Shown here one piece after another: positions 1 through 8,401 of a DNA stretch of 64,000 bases. Location: NCBI RefSeq assembly GCF_001544075.1, contig NZ_BCNT01000003.1, positions 62,001 to 126,000 on the forward strand, given 5' to 3'. Origin of the DNA: Comamonas terrae (GTDB taxonomy: Bacteria > Pseudomonadota > Gammaproteobacteria > Burkholderiales > Burkholderiaceae_C). A program made the position numbers and the translations under genes. Each line of letters starts with the position of its first letter. Positions within the stretch are counted from its first letter, which is position 1. The notes below the pieces were generated by a model that searched no databases, was not told where the DNA came from, and saw only the letters and a list, made by a program, of their open reading frames with translations.

Positions 1-762
1 GGGGATCTCGCCGGGCGTTTCCACGGCGGGCTGGTCCGCATCGCGATAGACCACGGGGGCTTCCGGTTCATCGGGCTCGTCGGACAGGCGCAGCAGCAGC
101 TCGCGCGCCAGCTCTTCGCGGGCCGGCGAGCGAAAGCCGATGGAGTAGGTCATGCACTCGCCTTCGGCCACGCCGTCGTGCGCCCACTTGGGCGGCAGAT
201 ACAGCATGTCGCCAGGTTCGAGCACGAACTCTTCTTCGGGCTCGAAGTGCGAAAGTATCTTGAGCGGGACATCGGGCTGCAGCGACAGATCCTTTTGCCT
301 GCCGATGCGCCAGCGGCGCTTGCCGTGGGTCTGCAGCAGGAAAACGTCGTAGCTGTCGAAGTGCGGGCCGACACCGCCCTGGTCGGTGGCGAAGCTGATC
401 ATCAGGTCGTCCAGGCGCGCTTCGGGGACGAAGCGGAACTGCTGCAGCAGCTGGTGGACTTTGTCGTCGTGCAGGTCCACGCCCTGCACCAGCACCGTCC
501 AGCCCGGCGTGTCCAGCGAAGGCAGGCCGCGGCGCGACAGCGGGCCGTGCTTCATCCTCCAGCTGCCGTCGTCCTGGTGCTGGATCAGGCGCGATTCCAC
601 GCCGTCCTCGCCGGCCATGGCCAGCAGCCTGGCGCGTGGTATCAGGGGTTTCATGCCCGGGATGGCCTGGCGCACCAGCAGCGGTTTTTTGTGCCAGTGG
701 CGGCGCATGAATTGGGAAGCTGTCAGCCCGCCCAGCAGGGGCAGCGGTTGGTTGATGTCCAT
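1..762 (-). CDS. roxA: 50S ribosomal protein L16 3-hydroxylase (JmjC-type cupin oxygenase), C-terminus cut by window edge
   Basis: The reverse-strand reading frame from an ATG at 762 runs off the left edge, so the gene is partial at its 3' end. The protein starts MDINQPLPLLGG and shows the JmjC/cupin_4 fold: the metal-binding H-x-D in VGPHFDSYDVF and a downstream His in KWAHDGVAEGE, which fit the Fe(II)/2-oxoglutarate facial triad. The family (E. coli YcfD/RoxA) hydroxylates an arginine of ribosomal protein L16 in the cytoplasm. About 254 codons are visible; the C-terminal winged-helix-like part is missing. The upstream ribosome-binding site is weak, but the ATG sits exactly at the conserved family N-terminus. 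Confidence 0.85.
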   Translation of the reverse strand, partial: MDINQPLPLLGGLTASQFMRRHWHKKPLLVRQAIPGMKPLIPRARLLAMAGEDGVESRLIQHQDDGSWRMKHGPLSRRGLPSLDTPGWTVLVQGVDLHDDKVHQLLQQFRFVPEARLDDLMISFATDQGGVGPHFDSYDVFLLQTHGKRRWRIGRQKDLSLQPDVPLKILSHFEPEEEFVLEPGDMLYLPPKWAHDGVAEGECMTYSIGFRSPAREELARELLLRLSDEPDEPEAPVVYRDADQPAVETPGEIP

Positions 763-849
763 GGGAAAGGCAGTCCGCTCGTCAAGAGCAATAAAAAGCG
801 ATGGGGCGCATTGTCCTATGAGTGCCCGCGCCCGGCAGCGGCGGCGGGC

Positions 850-875
850 AAGGCCAGGTGGCAAGGCCAGGTGGC
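850..875. repeat. Short tandem direct repeat in the intergenic region
   Basis: Two adjacent 13-bp copies of AAGGCCAGGTGGC lie in the gap between the roxA-like gene and the AraC-type regulator gene. The repeat is small and could be slippage. No function is suggested. Confidence 0.6.
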
Positions 876-948
876 AACGCCAGCCAGCCGCTTTCATTTC
901 GATAGCCTTCAGCGCTTCCCCATCAAGGGGAAAAGGCATATTCAAGGC

Positions 949-1923
949 TCAGTTGAGCGAGGTCATCCCGGCCGCACTCTGCGCAGCGCGGAACTGCGCC
1001 GGCGTCAGGCCCGTGTGCTGCTTGAACAGACGGCTCAGGTGCGCGCCGCTGGCAAAGCCGCAGGCCAGCGCCAGCTCCGTCAGCGTGCAATGCTGCAGCC
1101 CGGGCTGCAGCAGCTCGCGCTGGAACAGGGCCACGCGCTCGGCCCAGATGAACTGGCCGATGGAATGCGGCTCGTCGGCAAACGCGTTGTAGAGATGGCG
1201 CTTGCTGCAGTTGAGCGCTGCGGCGATGCCCTCCACGCTCAGGCCGGGGTCTCGCAGATGCTGGCGCACATAGGCCTTGATGCGGCTGCGCAGCAACTGC
1301 GCGGGCGTGAGCATGGCGGCCCGGCCGCAGGCATCGAGCAGCGACAGCTGGATGAGCTGCACCAGCGTGTCCGCCACATGCAGGGCCAGGCCCTCGCCCA
1401 TGGTCCGGCATTCGGCAAAGGTGCCGCGCATCACGTCCAGCGCAATGCGCGAGACCCCCTCGCTGCCGCCCACATAGCTGCCGACCAGGGCGTCGACGGC
1501 GCGGCCGTGGTCCTGGAAACGGCTCTTGGGCAGGGTGATGATGAGGTGCTCGCTCCACTCGGGGTTGAGCACCTCGTATTCCTGCGTGGTGTCGTAGATC
1601 AGCCACTGGCCGCTGCGCGCGCGGGCCTCGCGGCCGTTCTGGCGCACGGTGGCGCAGCCCTGCCAGGGCGCCACGATCTTGAGGAAGTCCGTGCGGCGGC
1701 TGGCCATGGCGTCCGAAGTGCGGCGCACGCGATGGCGGCCGGCCTCGATCTTGGTCATGCCCACGCGCCCTAGCGCCAAAGTGCCCAGCCGCGCGCAGAA
1801 ATGCGCATCGCCATAGGCGTCGCTCTCCAGTCCGTAAAGCGTGGACATCCATTGCTGCCACGCGCCAATGGCCCGGGCGCCCTGCATCTCGGTCATCTGG
1901 TAGGCGGGTGAGGCGTGAGGCAT
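949..1923 (-). CDS. AraC/XylS-family transcriptional regulator (FeaR-like)
   Basis: A 324-residue regulator. The N-terminal half resembles the AraC-binding-like ligand domain; the C-terminal ~100 residues carry the two helix-turn-helix units (LSVEGIAAALNCSKRHLYNAF and LALACGFASGAHLSRLFKQ, ending TGLTPAQFR). The start at 1923 is chosen because AGGAGA lies 6 nt upstream in the reverse strand; longer upstream frames are unlikely. It is divergent from the ABC-transporter/aldehyde-dehydrogenase operon starting at 2150, the classic arrangement for a local activator. Relatives such as FeaR and XylS respond to aromatic amines or acids. The inducer here is not visible from sequence. Confidence 0.87.
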   Translation of the reverse strand: MPHASPAYQMTEMQGARAIGAWQQWMSTLYGLESDAYGDAHFCARLGTLALGRVGMTKIEAGRHRVRRTSDAMASRRTDFLKIVAPWQGCATVRQNGREARARSGQWLIYDTTQEYEVLNPEWSEHLIITLPKSRFQDHGRAVDALVGSYVGGSEGVSRIALDVMRGTFAECRTMGEGLALHVADTLVQLIQLSLLDACGRAAMLTPAQLLRSRIKAYVRQHLRDPGLSVEGIAAALNCSKRHLYNAFADEPHSIGQFIWAERVALFQRELLQPGLQHCTLTELALACGFASGAHLSRLFKQHTGLTPAQFRAAQSAAGMTSLN

Positions 1924-2149
1924 GGCTTCTCCTGAAGCGGCAACAGGATGCTTCATTATCCATAGCACCTGCCATGCTGGCGCAGCAGAGACCGGCGGCA
2001 ACCGGGGAAATCGGTGTTTACCCATATGCGACTGCACTGCGGGACAAGACGTTGTGCACGCCCAGACAAACCCCTGCCGGCGCGATTTCCTAGGATGAGG
2101 CGACAAACGGCCAGCCCATGAGCCGGACCGATCCACCGAGGAGACATCC

Positions 2150-3397
2150 ATGCCACCGTCGAACAAGCGCCTTGTCCTCAAACGTCGTGCCCTCAAGGGC
2201 CTTGCCGCCGCCATGGCCCTGGCAGGCCTGGGCGGCCTTTCCGCCAGGGCTGCCGCCCAGGAGGCACCCAAATCCGTGCGCATTGGCTGGGCCATTGCCA
2301 AGACCGGCGTGAACGCGGGCGGCACGGCCGCCACCGTCACGCCCAACTACAGGCTCTGGGTCAAGGAGATCAACGACGCGGGCGGCATTTTGCTCAAGGC
2401 CTACAACAAGCGCGTGCCCGTCGAGGTCGTCGAATACGACGACCGCTCCAGCACCGAGGAAGCCGTGCGCGCCACCGAGCGCCTGATCACCCAGGACAAG
2501 GTGGACTTCGTGCTGCCGCCCTGGGGCACGGGCACCAACCTGGCCGTGGGCCCCACCTACGAAAAGCACAAGTACCCGCTGCTGGCCGCGACCTCGGTGA
2601 CCGACAAGGCGCCCGAGCTGGCCAAGCGCTGGAAGCACGCCTTCTTCCTGCTGGGCACGGGCGGCGAATATGCCGAGGACCTGGTCGCCACGCTGGAAAA
2701 GGCCAAGACCGAGGGCAGGATCAACAACAAGATCGCCATGGTCAACATCGCCGACGGCTTCGGCGTGGAGCTGGCCAATGCCACGCGCAAGGCCGCCAAG
2801 AAGCACGGTTTCGAGCTGGTCTACGACAAGAGCTATCCCATCGGCACGCAGGACATGACGCCCGTGATCAACGAGGCCAAGGGCAAGGGCGCGGACACCT
2901 TCGTCGCCTACTCCTACCCGCCCGACACCATGCTGATCACCGAACAGGCGCGCACGCTGGGCCTGGCGCCCAAGGTGATGTTCACCGGCGTGGGCACGCA
3001 GTTCCCCATGTTCAAGGGCAAGTTCGGCAAGGCCGCCGAAGGCATCATGGCGCCCGGCGGCATCGACGCGGCCAGCCCGCAGATGCAGGCCTACCTTCAG
3101 CGCTTCAAGGAAGCCACGGGCCAGGAATCCGACCGCTTTGCCAGCCCCATCGTCTACGCCTCGCTGCAGATGCTGCAGCAGGCCCTGGAGCGCGTGGGCA
3201 GGATAGACCGCGCGGCCGTGACCGAGGAGATCCGCAGCGGCAGCTTCGAGACCGCGATCGGCACCGTCAGGCTCGAAAACCAGATGCTCACCAGGCTGTG
3301 GCATGTGGGCCAGTGGCAGGGCGGCGAGTTCAATGCCATCGCTCCGACGAACCGCGCCGGCGCCAGGCCGGCCGTGATTCCCAAGCCCGGCTGGTGA
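2150..3397 (+). CDS. ABC transporter periplasmic binding protein, HAAT/Liv type
   Basis: A 415-residue type I periplasmic binding protein (Peripla_BP_6 fold) for amino-acid- or amide-like or aromatic ligands. The N-terminus KRRALKGLAAAMALAGLGG is a cleavable signal with a twin-arginine-like KRR, and mature protein starts near AQEAPKSVRIGW. A strong GAGGAG precedes the ATG. It is first in an operon with two permeases, two ATPases and an aldehyde dehydrogenase, and divergent from an AraC-type gene, so it probably captures the substrate that this pathway consumes. Ligand identity cannot be read from the sequence. Confidence 0.9.
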   Translation: MPPSNKRLVLKRRALKGLAAAMALAGLGGLSARAAAQEAPKSVRIGWAIAKTGVNAGGTAATVTPNYRLWVKEINDAGGILLKAYNKRVPVEVVEYDDRSSTEEAVRATERLITQDKVDFVLPPWGTGTNLAVGPTYEKHKYPLLAATSVTDKAPELAKRWKHAFFLLGTGGEYAEDLVATLEKAKTEGRINNKIAMVNIADGFGVELANATRKAAKKHGFELVYDKSYPIGTQDMTPVINEAKGKGADTFVAYSYPPDTMLITEQARTLGLAPKVMFTGVGTQFPMFKGKFGKAAEGIMAPGGIDAASPQMQAYLQRFKEATGQESDRFASPIVYASLQMLQQALERVGRIDRAAVTEEIRSGSFETAIGTVRLENQMLTRLWHVGQWQGGEFNAIAPTNRAGARPAVIPKPGW

Positions 3398-3451
3398 TGC
3401 ACGCCACGGCCTCCTGCTGCTGCGCGGGTGCCGTGCAAGCGGCTCATGGAC

Positions 3452-3494
3452 TATCAAAAAAAATAGCTGCCAGCGCACGCCTGCAATTATTTCT
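3452..3494. repeat. AT-rich intergenic repeat, copy 1 (core ATAGCTGCCAGCGC)
   Basis: A stretch clearly poorer in GC than its surroundings holds ATAGCTGCCAGCGCA at 3463-3477. The same core returns in inverse orientation at 30461-30480 and in variants at 13824, 19632, 40792 and 50742. Confidence 0.6.
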
Positions 3495-3540
3495 GAAATG
3501 AATAAATCACAAGAACCATGAATTGCCAGCGTCAAGCGCT

Positions 3541-4416
3541 ATGAATCTGATAGACATTCTTCTCGCGGGCGCCATGCTGGGCGGGCTCTACGGGCTGGTG
3601 GCCATGGGGCTGACGCTGCAGTACGGCGTGGCCCGCATCATGAATCTCTCGTATGGAGAATTCCTGATCGCGCCGGCCTTTCTCGCCTACTTCGCCGTCA
3701 CCTCCCGGGGCCTCTCGCCCCTGTGGCTGCTGGTGCTGGCCGTGCCCCTGGGCTTTGCCGTGCAGTGGCTGATCTACCAGTTGCTGCTCACGCCCCTGGT
3801 GCGCCGCGCCCGCGGCGGCCCGGCGCTGGAGGCGGACTCCATACTCGCCACCTTCGGCATGCTGTTCGTGGTGCAGGGCCTGATGCTGGCGGGCTTCGGC
3901 GGCGACTACCACAGCTACACCTATCTGGCCGATCCCGTGGAGGTCCTGGGCAGCAAGGTCGCCGCCAACCGGCTGCTGGTGCTGGCCGTGGCCCTGGTGC
4001 TGGGCGGCGGCCTGTACCTGCTGCTCACGCGCACCCGCGCCGGCGCCGTGGTGCGCGCCGTCGCTGTGGCGCCGCAGTTCGCGCACCTGGTGGGCATCAA
4101 CGTGCGCCAGACGGCGGCCCTGGCCTTCGGCCTGGGCGGCGCCCTGGTGGCCGCCAGCGGCGTGCTGGTCAGCATGTTCCTGCCGTTCTCGGCCAGCATG
4201 GGCACCATGTTCGCGATGAAGGCGCTGATCGTCGTCATCATGGGCGGCGTGGGCAATCTCCTGGGCTGCCTGGCCGCAGGCATGCTGCTGGGCTTTGCCG
4301 AGACGCTGGTGGCCTCCTTCGTCGATCCCGGCCTGACGCTGGCCGTGAACTACGGCGTCTTCCTGCTGGTGCTGCTGCTGCGGCCCACGGGCCTGTTCGG
4401 GAGGAGCGCGCGATGA
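3541..4416 (+). CDS. ABC transporter permease, LivH family
   Basis: A 291-residue inner-membrane permease with about eight hydrophobic segments. It carries the LivH hallmarks MNLSYGEFLI near residue 35 and the cytoplasmic-loop region VVRAVAVAPQFAHLVGINV. A TTG 18 bp upstream is in frame but the ATG at 3541 matches the family start. No strong ribosome-binding site precedes it; instead an eight-codon reading frame (3518-3544) ends in an ATGA overlap with this start. The stop overlaps the next permease gene by ATGA, implying translational coupling. Confidence 0.9.
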   Translation: MNLIDILLAGAMLGGLYGLVAMGLTLQYGVARIMNLSYGEFLIAPAFLAYFAVTSRGLSPLWLLVLAVPLGFAVQWLIYQLLLTPLVRRARGGPALEADSILATFGMLFVVQGLMLAGFGGDYHSYTYLADPVEVLGSKVAANRLLVLAVALVLGGGLYLLLTRTRAGAVVRAVAVAPQFAHLVGINVRQTAALAFGLGGALVAASGVLVSMFLPFSASMGTMFAMKALIVVIMGGVGNLLGCLAAGMLLGFAETLVASFVDPGLTLAVNYGVFLLVLLLRPTGLFGRSAR

Positions 4417-5342
4417 GCCGCAAGGAAATCCTGGCCTGGGCCGCCGGTACCTGCGTGCTGCTGGGCCTGGCCCTGCTGCCGCGCTGGCTGGAGGACGACT
4501 ACTACCTGTCCCTGCTGATCAGCATCCTCATGTACTGCGTGCTGGCCACGTCCTGGGCGCTGTTCTCGGGCCCCACGCGCTATGTGTCGCTGGCCACCGT
4601 GGCCTTCTTCGGCCTGGGCGCCTATGTGACGGCCGTGTTCGGCGAGCAGTTGCCCTGGGCCGCGGTGCTGGCCATCGCCGCGGGCGCGGGCCTGGCTGTG
4701 GCGCTGGTCGTGGGCCTGTCCACGCTGCGCCTGTCGGGCGTGTACTTCGTGATCTTCAGCTTCGGCCTGGCCGAACTGGTCAAGCAGCTGGTGACCTGGT
4801 GGGAGGTGAACGTCACCAAGGACCTGGGCCGCTACGTGTTCGTGGACATCACCCAGCTCGACATCTACTGGCAGCTGCTGGCCCTGCTGGCCCTGGTGCT
4901 GGGCCTGCGCGCGCTCATCCACCGCTCGCGCCTGGGCCTGGCCCTGCGCGTGATCGGCGAGGACGAGACCGTGGCCAAGCACGTGGGCATCAACACCACG
5001 CATGCCAAGGTGCTGCTGTTCACCGCCAGCGCCGTGTTCATGACGGTGACCGGCGCCATCATGGCACCGCGCTGGACCTATATCGACCCCAGCATCGCCT
5101 TCGCGCCCGTGATCTCCTTCCAGACGCTGATCATGGCCCTGCTCGGCGGCGCGGGCGCGCTGCTGGGACCCGTGCTCGGCGCCGTGCCGCTGGTGCTGCT
5201 GTTCGAGTACCTGGGCGCGCACTTTCCCAACCACTTCTCCATCCTGCTGGGCCTGGTGTTCATCGTGATCGTCTACTTCGTGCCCCAGGGCCTGTCGGGC
5301 TGGACCACCCGGTTCTCCCGCCGCAAGAAAGGGCGCCCATGA
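4413..5342 (+). CDS. ABC transporter permease, LivM family
   Basis: A 309-residue inner-membrane permease, partner of the LivH-type protein. It has multiple transmembrane segments and the LivM-type loop LGLALRVIGEDETVAKHVGIN, followed by GGAGALLGPVLGA near the C-terminus. GGAGG lies 8 nt before the start, and the gene overlaps both neighbours by ATGA. With the two ATPases it forms the inner-membrane part of the importer. Confidence 0.92.
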   Translation: MSRKEILAWAAGTCVLLGLALLPRWLEDDYYLSLLISILMYCVLATSWALFSGPTRYVSLATVAFFGLGAYVTAVFGEQLPWAAVLAIAAGAGLAVALVVGLSTLRLSGVYFVIFSFGLAELVKQLVTWWEVNVTKDLGRYVFVDITQLDIYWQLLALLALVLGLRALIHRSRLGLALRVIGEDETVAKHVGINTTHAKVLLFTASAVFMTVTGAIMAPRWTYIDPSIAFAPVISFQTLIMALLGGAGALLGPVLGAVPLVLLFEYLGAHFPNHFSILLGLVFIVIVYFVPQGLSGWTTRFSRRKKGRP

Positions 5343-6106
5343 CTGCGGCCCACACCTGCACGCTGCTGTCCGTGCGCTCGGCCACCCGGCGCTTTGGCGG
5401 CCTGGTCGCCGTCAACCAGCTGAGCTTCGACCTCTACCCCGGCGAGGTCGTGGGCCTGCTCGGCCCCAACGGTTCGGGCAAGACCACGGCCATGAACCTG
5501 ATCTCGGGCGCCCTGCCCGCCCATGGCGGACAGATCCTGTTCAACGGCCAGCCCATACACGCGCTCAAAAGCCACCAGATCGCCCGCCTCGGCATTGCGC
5601 GCACCTTCCAGCTGGTGCGGGTGCTGGGCCCGCTCAGCTGCCAGGACAACGTCATCGCCGGCATGGCCTTCAAGCCGCGGCCGCTGTTCGGCAAGGCCGC
5701 CGCGGCGCACGCGCAGGAGCTGCTGCAGCGCGTGGGCCTGGAGCGGCACGCCGCCCTGCCCGCCGGCGAGCTGACCTATATCGACCAGAAACGCCTGGAG
5801 CTGGCCCGCGCCCTGGCGCTGGAGCCGCGCCTGCTGCTGCTGGACGAGTGGCTGGCCGGCCTCAACCCCACCGAGCTGCAGCAGGGCATCGCGCTGATCC
5901 GCCAGCTGCAGGGCAGCGGGCTGACGATTCTCATGGTCGAGCACGTGATGGACGCCGTGCATGCGCTGTGCAGCCGCTGCGTGGTGATGCATGCCGGCAC
6001 CCGGATCGCCGAGGGCGCAACCGCCCAGGTGCTGCGCGACCCCGAGGTCGTGCGCGCCTATCTGGGCGGCGAAGAGGACGACAGCCGGGAGGCCGCCCAT
6101 GCTTGA
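5339..6106 (+). CDS. ABC transporter ATP-binding protein, LivG family
   Basis: A 255-residue ATPase. Walker A is GPNGSGKTT, and Walker B is LLLLDEWLAGLNP, with Trp in place of the Pro usual in DEP. The signature is the LivG-type degenerate LTYIDQKRLELARAL rather than LSGGQ. The H-loop His is in VEHVMDAVH. The ATG overlaps the stop of the LivM gene (ATGA), and the end overlaps the next ATPase gene by 8 bp. Confidence 0.92.
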   Translation: MTAAHTCTLLSVRSATRRFGGLVAVNQLSFDLYPGEVVGLLGPNGSGKTTAMNLISGALPAHGGQILFNGQPIHALKSHQIARLGIARTFQLVRVLGPLSCQDNVIAGMAFKPRPLFGKAAAAHAQELLQRVGLERHAALPAGELTYIDQKRLELARALALEPRLLLLDEWLAGLNPTELQQGIALIRQLQGSGLTILMVEHVMDAVHALCSRCVVMHAGTRIAEGATAQVLRDPEVVRAYLGGEEDDSREAAHA

Positions 6107-6812
6107 GGTACGCCATCTGTCCGTGCGCTACGGCAAGCACCAGGCACTGCACGAGGTGGCGCTGCAGGTCCAGCCGGGCGAACTGGTCGTGATGCTGGGG
6201 GCCAACGGTGCCGGCAAGTCCAGCCTGCTCAAGGCCCTGGGCGGCATGGTCGCGGCCGATGCCGGCGCCAGCGCCCGCCTGGCCGGCCAGGAGCTGATGC
6301 AGCTGCCCGCGCATGCCATCGTGCAGTCGGGCCTGGCCCTGGTGCCCGAAGGGCGCGGCGTGTTCGGCGACCTGAGCGTGAAGGAAAACCTGCAGCTGGG
6401 CGCCCAGCCGCGGCGCGCCCGCGTCGGCGAGGCGCAGAATCTGGAGCGCGTCTTCACCCTGTTTCCCAAGCTGCGCGACCGGCTGGCCCAGACCGTGCGC
6501 ACCATGAGCGGCGGCGAGCAGCAGATGGTGGCCGTGGGCCGCGCGCTCATGAGCCAGCCGGATATCCTGCTGCTCGACGAGCCCTCGCTGGGCCTGTCGC
6601 CACTGATGTGCAGGGAGCTGTTCGCGGCGCTGGCGCGCATCAAGACCCTGGGCATGGGCGTGCTGCTGGTGGAGCAGAACGCGCGCCAGAGCCTGGCCAT
6701 CGCCGACCGCGGCTATCTGCTGGAGACCGGCCGCATCGTGGGCGAGGGCTCGGCCCGGGAGCTCAGCGGCAGCCCCGCCGTGCGCCGCGCCTACCTGGGC
6801 GGCTCACACTGA
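6099..6812 (+). CDS. ABC transporter ATP-binding protein, LivF family
   Basis: A 237-residue ATPase with Walker A GANGAGKSS, LivF-type PEGRGVFGDLSVKENL, a canonical signature MSGGEQQMVAVGRAL, Walker B ILLLDEPSLGLSP and switch VEQNARQSL. All catalytic residues are intact. It forms the ATPase pair with the LivG-type protein whose gene it overlaps. A GC-rich hairpin and 64 bp separate it from the aldehyde dehydrogenase gene. Confidence 0.92.
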   Translation: MLEVRHLSVRYGKHQALHEVALQVQPGELVVMLGANGAGKSSLLKALGGMVAADAGASARLAGQELMQLPAHAIVQSGLALVPEGRGVFGDLSVKENLQLGAQPRRARVGEAQNLERVFTLFPKLRDRLAQTVRTMSGGEQQMVAVGRALMSQPDILLLDEPSLGLSPLMCRELFAALARIKTLGMGVLLVEQNARQSLAIADRGYLLETGRIVGEGSARELSGSPAVRRAYLGGSH

Positions 6813-6823
6813 AAAGCATTCAT

Positions 6824-6845
6824 GGCGCCCGGATGGACGGGCGCC
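6824..6845 (+). other. GC-rich hairpin between the ABC operon and the aldehyde dehydrogenase gene
   Basis: GGCGCCCG (6824-6831) pairs perfectly with CGGGCGCC (6838-6845) around a six-base loop. No T-run follows, so it is not a typical terminator. It may mark an mRNA processing or stability site that sets different levels for transporter and enzyme. Confidence 0.5.
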
Positions 6846-6876
6846 CACTTCTGAACCTTCCCAAGGAGATATGGCA

Positions 6877-8328
6877 ATGATTGAACAGAAAATGCTGATT
6901 GCCGGAGCGGCATGCGAAGCCGGCAACGGCGCCACTTTCGAGCGCCAGAACCCGCTCGACGGCTCGGTGGCCACGCGCGCGCCTGCCGCCACCACCGAGG
7001 ACGCCGTCCGCGCCTGCAACGCGGCCGCGGCCGCGTTTCCCGCCTGGTCCAGGCTGGGGCCCACGGAGCGCCGCCAGATGCTGATGAAGGCGGCACAGGC
7101 GCTGGAGGCCAAGGCCGAGGCCTTTGCCGCCGCCATGGCCGCCGAGACCGGCGCCTCGGGCATCTGGGCCGGCTTCAACGTGCACCTGGCCGCCAACATG
7201 TTCCTCGAAGCGGCTTCGCTGACCACACAGATCAGCGGCCAGATCATTCCCTCGGACGTGCCCGGCAGCGTGGCCATGGCCGTGCGCCAGCCCGCCGGCG
7301 TGGTGCTGGGCATCGCGCCCTGGAACGCCCCGGTCATCCTGGCCACGCGCGCCATCGCCACGCCGCTGGCCTGCGGCAACACCGTGATCCTCAAGGGCTC
7401 GGAGCTGTGCCCCGCCACCCACGGCCTCATCATCGAGGCCCTGCAGGAAGGCGGCCTGCCGCCGGGCGTGGTGAACTTCGTGACCAATGCGCCCGAGGAT
7501 GCGGGCGCCGTGGTCGAGGCCATGGTGGCCCACCCTGCCGTGCGCCGCGTGAACTTCACGGGCTCCACGCGCGTGGGCCGCATCATCGGTCAGACTTGCG
7601 CCAAATACCTCAAGCCGGCCATCCTGGAGCTGGGCGGCAAGGCGCCGTTCCTGGTGCTGGACGACGCCGACATCGACGCCGCCGTGGCCGGCTGCACCTT
7701 CGGCGCCTTCGCCAACTCGGGCCAGATCTGCATGTCCACCGAGCGCATCATCGTGGACGAGGCCGTGGCCGAGGAATTCATCGCCAAGCTGGTGGCCCGC
7801 GCCCAAACCCTGCCCCTGGGGGATCCTCGCCAGGGCCCGGTGGTATTGGGTTCGGTAGTGGACATGAACACCGTCACCCGCGTCAACGCGCTCATCGACG
7901 ATGCTGTGAGCCAGGGAGCCCGGATCCTCTGCGGCGGCAAGGCAAGCAACACGCTGATGCCCGCCACGCTGATCGACGGCGTGACGCCCGGGATGCACAT
8001 CTTCCGCGAGGAAACCTTTGCGCCCGTGAAGGCCATCGTGCGCGTGCGCGGCGAAGACCAGGCCATTGCCATGGCCAACGACAACGAGTTCGGACTGTCC
8101 TCGGCCGTCTATACGCGCGACACGGCCCGCGGCTGGCGCGTGGCCGCGCGCATCGAGGCCGGCATCTGCCATGTCAACGGCCCCACGGTGCACGACGAGG
8201 CGCAGATGCCGTTCGGCGGCGTGAAGAACTCGGGCTACGGCCACTTCGGCGGCCAGGCCGGCATCGACGCCTTCACCGACACGCGCTGGATCACCCTGCA
8301 GACCGAACCGCGCCATTACCCGTTCTGA
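6877..8328 (+). CDS. NAD(P)-dependent aldehyde dehydrogenase, aromatic-aldehyde (vanillin/salicylaldehyde dehydrogenase) type
   Basis: A 483-residue ALDH-superfamily enzyme that oxidises an aldehyde to its acid. Catalytic residues are visible: Asn150 in APWNAP, Glu251 in LELGGKAP and nucleophile Cys285 in GQICMSTER. The C-terminal MPFGGVKNSGYGHFGG and DTRWITLQ resemble vanillin, benzaldehyde and salicylaldehyde dehydrogenases. AAGGAG is only 2 nt from an ATG at 6871 but 8 nt from the ATG at 6877, so 6877 is the likely start. Being last in the ABC operon suggests it acts on the imported compound or a product of it. Confidence 0.88.
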   Translation: MIEQKMLIAGAACEAGNGATFERQNPLDGSVATRAPAATTEDAVRACNAAAAAFPAWSRLGPTERRQMLMKAAQALEAKAEAFAAAMAAETGASGIWAGFNVHLAANMFLEAASLTTQISGQIIPSDVPGSVAMAVRQPAGVVLGIAPWNAPVILATRAIATPLACGNTVILKGSELCPATHGLIIEALQEGGLPPGVVNFVTNAPEDAGAVVEAMVAHPAVRRVNFTGSTRVGRIIGQTCAKYLKPAILELGGKAPFLVLDDADIDAAVAGCTFGAFANSGQICMSTERIIVDEAVAEEFIAKLVARAQTLPLGDPRQGPVVLGSVVDMNTVTRVNALIDDAVSQGARILCGGKASNTLMPATLIDGVTPGMHIFREETFAPVKAIVRVRGEDQAIAMANDNEFGLSSAVYTRDTARGWRVAARIEAGICHVNGPTVHDEAQMPFGGVKNSGYGHFGGQAGIDAFTDTRWITLQTEPRHYPF

Positions 8329-8341
8329 CGCCGCGCGCCAT

Positions 8342-8371
8342 GAAAAAGCCGCCTTTTCAGGCGGCTTTTTC
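8342..8371. terminator. Bidirectional rho-independent terminator
   Basis: GCCGCC (8348-8353) pairs with GGCGGC (8360-8365), flanked by an A5 tract and a T5 tract. It lies between convergent genes ending at 8328 and 8402 and can serve both. Confidence 0.85.
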
Positions 8372-8401
8372 GATCAGGCACGGCCCCCGGGGCCGCCTTG
8401 C

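Noticed and set aside
2090..3535. A 481-codon minus-strand frame over the binding protein gene
   Set aside because: The plus-strand frame has a signal peptide and clear family motifs; the antisense translation has neither.
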